Of a stretch of DNA of 64,000 bases, positions 57,257 through 64,000 are shown piece by piece (the stretch's first letter is position 1; the number at the start of each line of letters is the position of its first letter). The stretch is from Streptomyces longisporoflavus (lineage in GTDB: Bacteria > Actinomycetota > Actinomycetes > Streptomycetales > Streptomycetaceae). The position numbers and the translations under genes were made by a program. Below the pieces are notes generated by a model. It had not been told where the DNA came from, ran no database searches, and saw nothing but the letters and a program-made list of their open reading frames with translations. The stretch is taken from positions 558,001-622,000 of the forward strand of contig NZ_BMTR01000001.1 of NCBI RefSeq assembly GCF_014649775.1, written 5' to 3'.

Positions 57257-58393
57257 GTGAAAGTTCGCACCAGAAGCACGGCGATCATCGGCACCCTGTG
57301 CCTTGTCGCGTCCCTCGCCCTGACCACCGCCTCCGCCGATGAGCCGGCCGCCGCGCGCCAGGCCCCGAAGGTCGCGCTCACGAAAGTGACGACGGCCGCC
57401 AACCCGTCCGCCGGCGCCGCCGGCCCCGGCGGCACGGTCTGGGTGGCCGAACGCGCGGGCACCGTACGGGTGTTGAGCAGCCAAGGGCTCAGCGACCCCG
57501 TCCTCGACATCACCAAGGAGACCACCACCGACGGTGAGCGCGGTCTCCTGGGCATCGCGTTCGACAAGAAGCTCGCGCACTTCTACATCTCGTTCACCGA
57601 CCTCGAAGGCACGAGCACGGTGGACGAGTTCGCCGTACGGAAGGGCAAGATCCGCCCCGAGACCCGGCGCACCGTCCTGACCCAGACCCAGCCCTACGCC
57701 AACCACAACGGCGGCGACATCAAATTCGGCCCCGACGGCTATCTCTACATCGCGCTCGGCGACGGCGGCTCGGGCGGCGACCCGCACGGCAACGGGCAGA
57801 ACCTCGACACGCTGCTCGGCAAGCTGCTGCGGATCGACCCGCGGGGAGCCAAGCCGTACGCGATCCCGGCGGACAACCCCTTCGTCGGCGATCCGGAGGC
57901 GAAGGGCGAGATCTGGGCCTACGGGCTGCGCAACCCGTGGCGGTTCTCCTTCGACTCGGGCACCGGCGACCTGCTCATCGGTGACGTCGGCCAGAGCGAC
58001 TGGGAGGAGATCGACCGGGCACCGGCCGACAGCAAGGGCGGCGAGAACTACGGCTGGTCCCAGATGGAGGGCAACCATCCCTTCCGTGGCGGCACGGAGC
58101 CCGCGAACCATGTGCGGCCGGTGTACGAGTACGACCGCACGGGCCTCGGCTGCTCGGTGACCGGGGGATACGTCTACCGGGGCAAGGCGATCCCTGGCCT
58201 CAGGGGCCAGTACGTCTTCAGTGACTACTGCGACGGCACCATCCGCGCCCTGCGGTTCAAGGACGGAAAGGTGACCGGGGCGAGCGACCTGGGAGTCAAC
58301 GGCGGCGAGGTCATCTCGTTCGTGCAGGGCGGCAAGGGCGAGCTGTACGTGCTCGACATCGGCGGCAGCGTCTACCGCATCGACCCGGCGTGA
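57257..58393 (+). CDS. Secreted PQQ-type aldose sugar dehydrogenase
   Basis: A 378-residue protein with a Sec signal (AIIGTLCLVASLALTTASA) and a six-bladed GSDH/YliI-like propeller. Landmarks are ERGLLGIAFDKKLA, NHNGGDIKFGPDGYLYIALG with the catalytic-type His, GEIWAYGLRNPWRFSFDSGT, and GYVYRGKAIPGLRGQYVFSD. Such proteins oxidise aldoses with PQQ outside the membrane. The GTG at 57257 has AGGAGG 7 nt upstream. A dre-like site is upstream and a strong terminator follows. No PQQ synthesis gene is in the window. Confidence 0.88.
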   Translation: MKVRTRSTAIIGTLCLVASLALTTASADEPAAARQAPKVALTKVTTAANPSAGAAGPGGTVWVAERAGTVRVLSSQGLSDPVLDITKETTTDGERGLLGIAFDKKLAHFYISFTDLEGTSTVDEFAVRKGKIRPETRRTVLTQTQPYANHNGGDIKFGPDGYLYIALGDGGSGGDPHGNGQNLDTLLGKLLRIDPRGAKPYAIPADNPFVGDPEAKGEIWAYGLRNPWRFSFDSGTGDLLIGDVGQSDWEEIDRAPADSKGGENYGWSQMEGNHPFRGGTEPANHVRPVYEYDRTGLGCSVTGGYVYRGKAIPGLRGQYVFSDYCDGTIRALRFKDGKVTGASDLGVNGGEVISFVQGGKGELYVLDIGGSVYRIDPA

Positions 58394-58418
58394 CCAACAC
58401 GCACACGACCACCGCACG

Positions 58419-58455
58419 GCTGCTGCCCGCCACCGAAGACGTGGCGGGCAGCAGC
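58419..58455 (+). terminator. 15-bp hairpin between convergent genes
   Basis: GCTGCTGCCCGCCAC (58419-58433) pairs perfectly with GTGGCGGGCAGCAGC (58441-58455) around a 7-nt loop, lying between the sugar dehydrogenase and the amidohydrolase. Confidence 0.85.
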
Positions 58456-58472
58456 GGGAGAGGGGCGTGTGC

Positions 58473-59732
58473 CTACGACGCCGACAGCGTGGTGCGGGTG
58501 CCCCGGCGCCACACCTCACGCAGGTTGAGGGTGTCGCCGATCGTGGTGGTGGGATCGCCGTCCACGAGCAGCAGGTCGGCCCGCAGACCCTCGGCGATGC
58601 GGCCGCGGTCCTCCAGGCCGAAACGGCGTGCCGGGGTGCGGGTCGCCGCGCGCAGGGCCTGGAGCGGGGTGAGCCCGGCCCGGACGAGGTACTGCAACTC
58701 CTGGTGGACGCTGGCGCCGTGGACCACCCCACCCATGAACGGCAGCGGCATCGGGGCCGCGTCGGTGCCCGCGAGGAGGTCGACACCGGCGTCGTGCAGG
58801 GCCTTGACCGAGGCCAGGACGTCCTCCAGCTTCCCTTGCGGATAGCGGTCGTAGCTGCTGTTGAGGGTGTTCGTCCATGCCTCGTCCAGGCGGGCGGCTA
58901 CCCGCGGGTCCTCGGCGAGGGGTGCGCCGGTGATGCCCATCATGGAAGCGTTCAGGACGACGCAGGGGACCACGAACGCGCCGGAGGCGGCGATGAGGTC
59001 GATGATCTCGTCGGTGTGCGGCCGGTCCATGAACAGGTGGGCGAAGCCGTCGATGCCCGCCTCGATCGCCATCCGCGTGGCGTCGACGGTCAGGGTGTGG
59101 GCGATGGTGAGCATCCCGTGCCGGTGCGCCTCGGCGACACCGGCGCTCAGGGTCGCCTGGTCGAGCATGGGCAGACCGGGGTGGCCCTCGACGGTGCCGT
59201 CGTCGACCATGAACTTGATGTAGTCCGAGCCCGCCGCGACCAGTTGGGGGATGAAGCCGACCGCCTCTTCGGGCGTGGTGGAGAACGGCATCAGGGGCTT
59301 CTCGCGCGGCAGGGGCCGCTCGCCTGGTCCGCCGTGGCCCGCCGAACTGGGGCCTCCCGGCTTGAAGCCCTTGGGCATGAGTTCGCTGGGATGGCCGCCG
59401 GGAGGGGTGATGCCGAACCCCGCGGAGCGGACATCGGCGAGCGAGTCCTTCTCCGCGAGGTGGGCGCGGCCGGGCATGGTGTTCATGCCCTGCATCTCCA
59501 GTTCGGTGGTGATGCCGAAGCGCAGGGCCAGCGCGAGTGCCTCCTCGGAGGTGTGCACATGGGCGTCGATCAGGCCGGGCAGCAGGGTCCCGCCCCCGGC
59601 GTCGACGATGTCCGCCCCGGCGGGCGGCTCGCCGCCGACCGCAGCGATCCGCGTGCCGTCCAGTACGACGGTGGTGTCCTCCAGCAGGCGCTCACCGTCG
59701 AACACGCGGCCGTTGATGATGGCTGTGATCAT
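58473..59732 (-). CDS. Metal-dependent amidohydrolase
   Basis: A 419-residue amidohydrolase-superfamily enzyme. GLIDAHVHTSEE carries the HxH metal pair; DYIKFMVDDG offers a Lys; HTLTVDATRMA and DGFAHLFMD carry further histidines; GTDAAPMPLPF gives the final Asp; LRADLLLVDGDPTT closes the small domain. This is the prolidase/organophosphate-like branch with unknown amide or ester substrate. The ATG at 59732 follows GGAGAAG. It is divergent from a MarR gene that presumably regulates it. Confidence 0.9.
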   Translation of the reverse strand: MITAIINGRVFDGERLLEDTTVVLDGTRIAAVGGEPPAGADIVDAGGGTLLPGLIDAHVHTSEEALALALRFGITTELEMQGMNTMPGRAHLAEKDSLADVRSAGFGITPPGGHPSELMPKGFKPGGPSSAGHGGPGERPLPREKPLMPFSTTPEEAVGFIPQLVAAGSDYIKFMVDDGTVEGHPGLPMLDQATLSAGVAEAHRHGMLTIAHTLTVDATRMAIEAGIDGFAHLFMDRPHTDEIIDLIAASGAFVVPCVVLNASMMGITGAPLAEDPRVAARLDEAWTNTLNSSYDRYPQGKLEDVLASVKALHDAGVDLLAGTDAAPMPLPFMGGVVHGASVHQELQYLVRAGLTPLQALRAATRTPARRFGLEDRGRIAEGLRADLLLVDGDPTTTIGDTLNLREVWRRGTRTTLSAS

Positions 59733-59818
59733 GACTCTCTCTTCTCCGGGCAGGTACGTCGCTCCGCTGGTGCCGAGGTCCCCCGCCGCGACGACCACAT
59801 TAGTGCAACCAGCAAGTC

Positions 59819-59858
59819 CATGCACCTTTGCATGTATCTGTGGATTGCAGATGTATGC
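59819..59858 (+). promoter_or_regulatory. Two overlapping palindromes between amidohydrolase and MarR genes
   Basis: CATGCA-CCTT-TGCATG (59819-59834) is perfect. It overlaps GCATGTATCTG-N7-CAGATGTATGC (59830-59858), which pairs at 9 of 11 positions. Both lie within 54 nt of the MarR start. Confidence 0.7.
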
Positions 59859-59872
59859 GATAAGCTGCGCAG

Positions 59873-60385
59873 GTGACTGACACGGACGCCCCCACGCCGC
59901 AGGGCCAGGCCCTCCTGGACGCCGTCGGCACGGCCTTCGCCCGGCTGCGGCGGCGCACCATGCAGGCCCCGGTCGACGGCCCTGCGGGACCCAAGGACCT
60001 CAAGCGCAACCTGGTCCTCAACCTCGTCGACGAGGCAGCCGAGACGGGCGCGGAGATGACGGTCGGCGGGCTCGCCGAGCACCTCCAGGTCGACCCGTCG
60101 GTGGCCAGCCGCATGGTGAGCGACTGCATCTCCCACGGCTACCTGGTCCGCGCGGCCTCGCAGCAGGACGGCCGCCGCACCGTGCTCCACCTCACCGGGG
60201 AAGGCACCGCCCTCCTCCGGCATTTCCGCCGGCAGCAGCGGCAGGCGTTCGAATACATCACCCGCGACTGGCCCGAAGCCGAGCGCCTCGAATTCGCCCG
60301 CCTCCTGCTCAAGTACACGGACTCCACCGCCCGGCTGCCCGCACCGGGCACCGTCGACGGCCCGCCGCCGCCCCCCGCCACGTAG
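59873..60385 (+). CDS. MarR-family transcriptional regulator
   Basis: A 170-residue MarR protein: winged helix TVGGLAEHLQVDPSVASRMV then SDCISHGYLVRAASQQDGRR, dimer helix at both ends. The GTG at 59873 has no evident ribosome site. It is divergent from the amidohydrolase, its likely target, with two palindromes between. Confidence 0.9.
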   Translation: MTDTDAPTPQGQALLDAVGTAFARLRRRTMQAPVDGPAGPKDLKRNLVLNLVDEAAETGAEMTVGGLAEHLQVDPSVASRMVSDCISHGYLVRAASQQDGRRTVLHLTGEGTALLRHFRRQQRQAFEYITRDWPEAERLEFARLLLKYTDSTARLPAPGTVDGPPPPPAT

Positions 60386-60396
60386 GGCAGCCGCCC

Positions 60397-62613
60397 TCAG
60401 CTGCGCGACTCCGCCAAGACCTCCGGTTCGGCCACGGGCGCGGGCCCGCCCTCGCTGAGCCCGAAGCGCCCGTGGACCTTGCGCAGGAAGCCGGGGGCGT
60501 ACCAGGCCGAGCGGCCGAACAGACGCATCGCGGCGGGTACGAGGATGCCGCGGACGGCGACGGCGTCGATGAGGATGGCAAGGCCGCTGCCCAGGCCGAA
60601 CATCTGCATGAAGCTGAGCTCGGCCGTGCCGAACGCGAAGAAGCTCACCGCGAGCAGGCAGGCCGCCGCGGTGACGATGCGTCCGGTGTGCCCGAGTCCG
60701 TCGGTCACGGCGGACTCGTTGTCCGCGCCCTGGTCGTGCAGTTCCTTGATGCGGCTGGTGACGAAGACCTCGTAGTCCATCGAGAGACCGAAGGCGATGC
60801 AGAACATCAGCACCGTCATGGACACCTCCATCGGCTGTGCGGTGAAGCCGAGCAGGGAGGAGAGGTTGCCGTCCTGGAAGATCCAGGTCATGACCCCGAG
60901 CGTCGCCCCCAGACTGATCATGTTGAGGAGCAGCGCGCGCACCGGCTGCACGATGCTGCCGGTGAACAGGAACAGCAGGAGGAACGTGGTGACGGCGACC
61001 AGGGCCACGGCGAGGGGCAGCCGGCTGCCGATGGAGTCCTTGGAGTCGACCAGCTCGGCGTCCACCCCGCCGACCAGGGCCTCTGCCCCGGCGGGCGGAG
61101 CGACCGTCCGCACCTTCTCGACCAGGCTCTGGGCCGCGTCCGACTTCGGGGCCAAGGAGTGCACGACGTTGATCTGCTGTGCGTCCGGGCGCCCGAGGGC
61201 CTTGTCGCCGGGGTCGGCGGCCGCGGGCCGCCCGTCGGCGTAGGTTCCCGCGCTGCTCTCGACGCGGACGACGCCTTCGAGCCCGGACAGGCCGGCCGCG
61301 TACGCCGTCAGCGGGGCCTTGCCCAGGGGCGCGTCGATGACGACGTGAAGGGCCGCGTCGTCGCTGCCGTTGAACTTCTCCTGCAGCACCGCCGAGACCT
61401 GGCGGCTCTGCGCGTCCTCGGGCAGCACGCGCTCGTCCGGCGTGCCGAAGGTGATGCCGAGCAGTGGGCTCGCCGCAAGCAGCAGGACCGCGAGTACGGG
61501 CAGCGCGGTGAGCGCGGGGCGCCGCATGACGGTGCCGGCCAGGCGCCCCCACAGCGGGGCCCGGACGGCGGTGTGCCCGCGCCCGGCCCACGGCAGGCGT
61601 CCGCTGTTGACCCGGTGCCCCAGGACGACGAACAGGGCCGGCATGACGAACAGCGTGCTGAGGGCGGCGATGGCGACGACACCGACCCCGGCATAGCCGA
61701 ACGAGCGCAGGAAGTACTGCGGGAACACCAGGAGAGCCGCGAGCGCCGCGGCCACCGTCGCCGCGGAGAACGCGACCGTGCGGCCCGCGGTGCTCACCGT
61801 CCGGCGCACGGCGTCCTCCACGCCTGCCCCCGCCGCGAGTTGCTCCCGGAAGCGGCTGACCATGAGCAGGGCGTAGTCGATGCCGAGGCCGAGGCCAAGG
61901 GCCGTGGTCAGGTTGACGGCGAAGACGGAGACATCGGTGATGCTGCCGAGGACGAAGAGTTCGGCGAAGGTGCCCGCTATGGCGAAGAGGCCGATCGCCA
62001 GCGGCAGCAGCGCCGCCACCAGGCTGCCGAAGACGAGCAGGAGCAGTACCAGGGTCAGCGGCACGGCGATGGCCTCGGCCAGGACGAGGTCCTTGCCCGA
62101 CTGCGTGCCCATCTCGGCGTTCACGGTGGCCCCGCCGCCGGACTTGACGGTCAGGGCGCCCTCGTAAGAGCCGGTGTAGGCGTCGATGACGTTCTTCGTG
62201 TTCTCGTCGCGCTCCACGTCGTCGCCCTGCACGTGGGCGAGCACCATCGCCTGCCGGCCGTCCTCGGAGCGGAGGTCGGGGCTTGCCGTGTCCCAGTACG
62301 AGATCACGTTCGCGAGGTTCTTCTCCTCCTTGAGGTCGGCCGTCAGGGCCCGGCCGCCCCGGCGGGCAGCGGCGGTGTCGACGTCGCCTTCGGTGGCGCG
62401 GACCAGCAGGACCAGGTTGGGCTCACCGCCGAACTTCTCGTCGATGACCTTTCCGGCCCGGCTGGAATGAGAGGCCGGATCGTCGTAGCCGCCGCCCAGC
62501 AACTTCCCGAACGCCCCGGCGCCCAGGGCGCCCATGAGGGCCACGGCCACGACGGCGACGACGAGTATCAGCCTGGCCCGGCGGATGGCCAGTTCGGCTA
62601 TGCGTTCAAACAC
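60397..62613 (-). CDS. MMPL-family (RND) membrane transporter
   Basis: A 738-residue membrane protein with 11-12 helices in the MMPL order: first helix after a basic start (MFERIAELAIRRARLILVVA), periplasmic loop, helices LGLGLGIDYALLMVSRFREQ and FGLSMDYEVFVTSRIKELHD with the paired Asp-Tyr proton-relay residues, and a second loop. Actinobacterial MMPLs export lipids or small molecules with proton motive force. The GTG at 62613 has GGAGAGCG upstream. It is divergent from a TetR gene, the common regulator arrangement. Confidence 0.92.
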   Translation of the reverse strand: MFERIAELAIRRARLILVVAVVAVALMGALGAGAFGKLLGGGYDDPASHSSRAGKVIDEKFGGEPNLVLLVRATEGDVDTAAARRGGRALTADLKEEKNLANVISYWDTASPDLRSEDGRQAMVLAHVQGDDVERDENTKNVIDAYTGSYEGALTVKSGGGATVNAEMGTQSGKDLVLAEAIAVPLTLVLLLLVFGSLVAALLPLAIGLFAIAGTFAELFVLGSITDVSVFAVNLTTALGLGLGIDYALLMVSRFREQLAAGAGVEDAVRRTVSTAGRTVAFSAATVAAALAALLVFPQYFLRSFGYAGVGVVAIAALSTLFVMPALFVVLGHRVNSGRLPWAGRGHTAVRAPLWGRLAGTVMRRPALTALPVLAVLLLAASPLLGITFGTPDERVLPEDAQSRQVSAVLQEKFNGSDDAALHVVIDAPLGKAPLTAYAAGLSGLEGVVRVESSAGTYADGRPAAADPGDKALGRPDAQQINVVHSLAPKSDAAQSLVEKVRTVAPPAGAEALVGGVDAELVDSKDSIGSRLPLAVALVAVTTFLLLFLFTGSIVQPVRALLLNMISLGATLGVMTWIFQDGNLSSLLGFTAQPMEVSMTVLMFCIAFGLSMDYEVFVTSRIKELHDQGADNESAVTDGLGHTGRIVTAAACLLAVSFFAFGTAELSFMQMFGLGSGLAILIDAVAVRGILVPAAMRLFGRSAWYAPGFLRKVHGRFGLSEGGPAPVAEPEVLAESRS

Positions 62614-62725
62614 GCACGCTCTCCTTTGGTGTCCATGCGGTGAAAGCGACGTGAAATGGCCGGAGTTGGCCGGGCAGGTGCGGTGCCGCACGCTTCGTCG
62701 CCGTGCACGAAGCTAGCGAGACAAC

Positions 62726-62753
62726 AAGAAATTTGGCAGTGTTAGATTTTCTT
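62726..62753 (+). promoter_or_regulatory. Candidate TetR operator before MMPL and TetR genes
   Basis: AAGAAA (62726-62731) and TTTCTT (62748-62753) flank TTTGGCAGTGTTAGAT in an AT-rich stretch that stands out from the 72% GC surroundings. The arms are short, so this is tentative. Confidence 0.4.
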
Positions 62754-62806
62754 CACGCCTTGTGGGTGACGGGCGTCCGACGACGGAAGAAGCAGAGGAT
62801 CACGCG

Positions 62807-63541
62807 ATGACGCTGCCCTCCCTGCGCGAGCGGCGCCGGACCGCCGCCACGCAAGAGATCCTGGATGCCGCCGAACGCCAGGTGGCCGCGCACGGGCCCG
62901 TGGCCCTATCCCTGCGAGCAGTCGCCCGCGACCTCCAGATGACCGTGCAGGCGCTCTACCACTACTTCCCGAGCCGGGACGCCCTCATCACGGCGCTGGT
63001 CACCAAGGCGTACGACGATCTGGCCGACGCGGTGCAGGCGGCCGTGGACAGCGCGGCGGACGACGCGGCCGACGACGCGCAACTGCCGCGTCTGGTGGTC
63101 GCTGCCGAGGGATATCGCGGATGGGCCACAGCCCACCCCGAGCGCTTCCAGCTCCTGTACGGAACGCCGCTGCGGGACTACGCGGCCCCCGCCGACGGCC
63201 CGACCACCCGGGCGTCGCGCCGGATGAGCGCGATCTTCGAGCGCGAGCTGTTCGCCGGCTTCACCACGGAGCAACTCGCCGCCGCAGAAGGCCCCGAGCT
63301 GTCGTCCCCGCTCCACACATATCTGGAACAGCTGCCGCACTTCGGCCAGGGACATCTGCCGCCGCCCGCGACGGCTCTCTTCCTGAGCGCGTGGGGGCAC
63401 CTGCACGGTCTCGTGACTCTGGAGGTGTTCGGGCACACGGCGTTTCTCGGCGGTCACCAGGACGAGCTGTTCCGCATGGCGATACGGAACCTGCTTCAGG
63501 ACATCCGCCGCCGCGTCCCGGCGGATGTGACCCCCGGCTGA
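62807..63541 (+). CDS. TetR-family transcriptional regulator
   Basis: A 244-residue TetR protein: VAAHGPVALSLRAVARDLQM then TVQALYHYFPSRDALITALV form the helix-turn-helix, with a WHG-like C-terminal domain (ERFQLLYGTPLRDYAAPADG). The ATG at 62807 has AGAGGA upstream. It is divergent from the MMPL transporter and very likely represses it. It overlaps the convergent NUDIX gene by 46 nt. Confidence 0.9.
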   Translation: MTLPSLRERRRTAATQEILDAAERQVAAHGPVALSLRAVARDLQMTVQALYHYFPSRDALITALVTKAYDDLADAVQAAVDSAADDAADDAQLPRLVVAAEGYRGWATAHPERFQLLYGTPLRDYAAPADGPTTRASRRMSAIFERELFAGFTTEQLAAAEGPELSSPLHTYLEQLPHFGQGHLPPPATALFLSAWGHLHGLVTLEVFGHTAFLGGHQDELFRMAIRNLLQDIRRRVPADVTPG

Positions 63542-64000
63542 GGCTGCTGCCGGTCGCCCCCGGCCGCCGTGGTGAACCGCACATCGACGTCGCCCAGCCA
63601 CGCGTCCTGGTCGTCGGCCAGCGGCCGGTCGAGAGGAAGCGGGACGAACCGGCAGGCGAAGGCCAGGCCGGCGTCGGCTCCGTCGCCGCGGACCTGATGG
63701 ACCCAGGCATCGGCGGCGTCGGCCGGTGCCCGCAGCAGGAAGAACGTGGTGCGGCGCGGCTGTCCCGTGTCGGGGTGCGGCTTGTCCTCCACGGTGATCG
63801 GCCGGATGACGGTGGCGGTCAGCAGCCCGGTCTCCTCGGCGACTTCGCGAAGGACCGCATCCTCCGGGTCTTCGCCCGGCCCGACTCCGCCGGCCGGGAT
63901 CTGGGTGCCCGCGTCCGGCATGCCGACGTGGTCGAACACCAGGACCTCGGGGACGGCGCGGTGCCGGATCACATAGGCGGCGACACGGACGCGCGGGACC
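63496..64000 (-). CDS. NUDIX hydrolase, cut at the window edge
   Basis: The Nudix box is complete: GGVGPGEDPEDAVLREVAEE followed by TGL, matching Gx5Ex7REUxEExGU. Upstream the frame stays open through the last base of the window (VRVAAYVIRHRAVPEVLVFD), which looks like the natural first strand of the fold, so the start lies beyond 64000. NUDIX proteins cleave nucleoside diphosphates linked to another group; the substrate is unknown. The 3' end overlaps the tetR gene. Confidence 0.85.
   Translation of the reverse strand, partial: VPRVRVAAYVIRHRAVPEVLVFDHVGMPDAGTQIPAGGVGPGEDPEDAVLREVAEETGLLTATVIRPITVEDKPHPDTGQPRRTTFFLLRAPADAADAWVHQVRGDGADAGLAFACRFVPLPLDRPLADDQDAWLGDVDVRFTTAAGGDRQQPQPGVTSAGTRRRMS

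Noticed and set aside
1..64000. CRISPR arrays, tRNA, rRNA, transposase or integrase genes
   Set aside because: Looked for direct repeats with spacers, tRNA-like cloverleaf ends and DDE or tyrosine-recombinase motifs by eye; none was convincing. The tandem repeats present are short and contiguous.
1..64000. bldA control through TTA codons
   Set aside because: No convincing in-frame TTA codon was noticed in the main genes, though I could not count codons exhaustively.

Overview
The window is high-GC actinobacterial DNA, almost certainly chromosomal Streptomyces. The clearest sign is a short chaplin gene (36483-36719, minus), a surface amyloid family confined to sporulating actinomycetes. Support comes from GTG and TTG starts, ATGA/GTGA stop-start overlaps, GAF-ANTAR regulators and many divergent regulator/enzyme pairs. 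No rRNA, tRNA, CRISPR array, insertion sequence or large biosynthetic cluster was seen. The content fits the accessory arm or arm-core boundary of a Streptomyces chromosome.

Layout. 0-7.5 kb: WYL regulator, Rid-family protein, GrpB-family protein, rhamnose mutarotase, a decayed alcohol dehydrogenase, ABM monooxygenase, universal stress protein, a TetR/MFS pair and a DUF1877 protein. 7.6-13.3 kb: a second-type NAD-dependent DNA ligase, a His-rich methyltransferase, an XRE-cupin regulator, then a decay zone with remnants of an SGNH hydrolase, a thioredoxin-reductase-like flavoprotein and possibly a third gene. 13.4-21.5 kb: a methyltransferase-GNAT pair, then a complete Mrp (Mnh) cation/proton antiporter operon (A/B fusion, C, D, E, F, G) in which all junctions are 4-nt overlaps. 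21.5-25.5 kb: an AlkZ-like DNA glycosylase, an XRE/SDR pair and an HD-domain protein. 25.5-28.3 kb: a LysR regulator divergent from a translationally coupled vat-vgb pair, predicted to inactivate streptogramins A and B together. 28.3-36.7 kb: SUKH protein, TetR/hydrolase pair, TetR beside a cholesterol-oxidase-like flavoprotein and secretory lipase, MerR/imine-reductase-like pair, chaplin. 36.8-42 kb: MFS, GAF-ANTAR, BON-LysM (Kbp-like), DinB, methyltransferase, XRE-cupin. 42-48 kb: a catabolic unit of organic-anion MFS transporter, PucR/CdaR-type regulator, FAD-linked hydroxyacid oxidase and Gfo/Idh dehydrogenase, tied together by a repeated GGAGA-N3-TCTCC site. 48-64 kb: GAF-ANTAR with a hexanucleotide repeat in its leader, a quinone-oxidoreductase/GlxA pair, a tiny basic protein, hydrolases, MarR genes, a lipoprotein with no standard start codon, a DHFR-like reductase, an unknown protein, a secreted PQQ-type sugar dehydrogenase with a DasR-like element upstream, amidohydrolase/MarR, MMPL/TetR, and a NUDIX gene running off the right edge.

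How it works together. Most of the window consists of small independent modules: a one-gene enzyme or exporter beside its divergent regulator, with a readable inverted repeat between them. The strongest system-level observations are the coupled vat-vgb resistance pair with all of the expected catalytic residues, the three-site PucR regulon, three operator copies at an exact 24-bp period in front of a TetR/hydrolase pair, and a Gln37-Ala-Gln39 motif marking an active AlkZ-type glycosylase. No single element was identified as a wholly new system. Functions rest on motif recognition, not on database searches.
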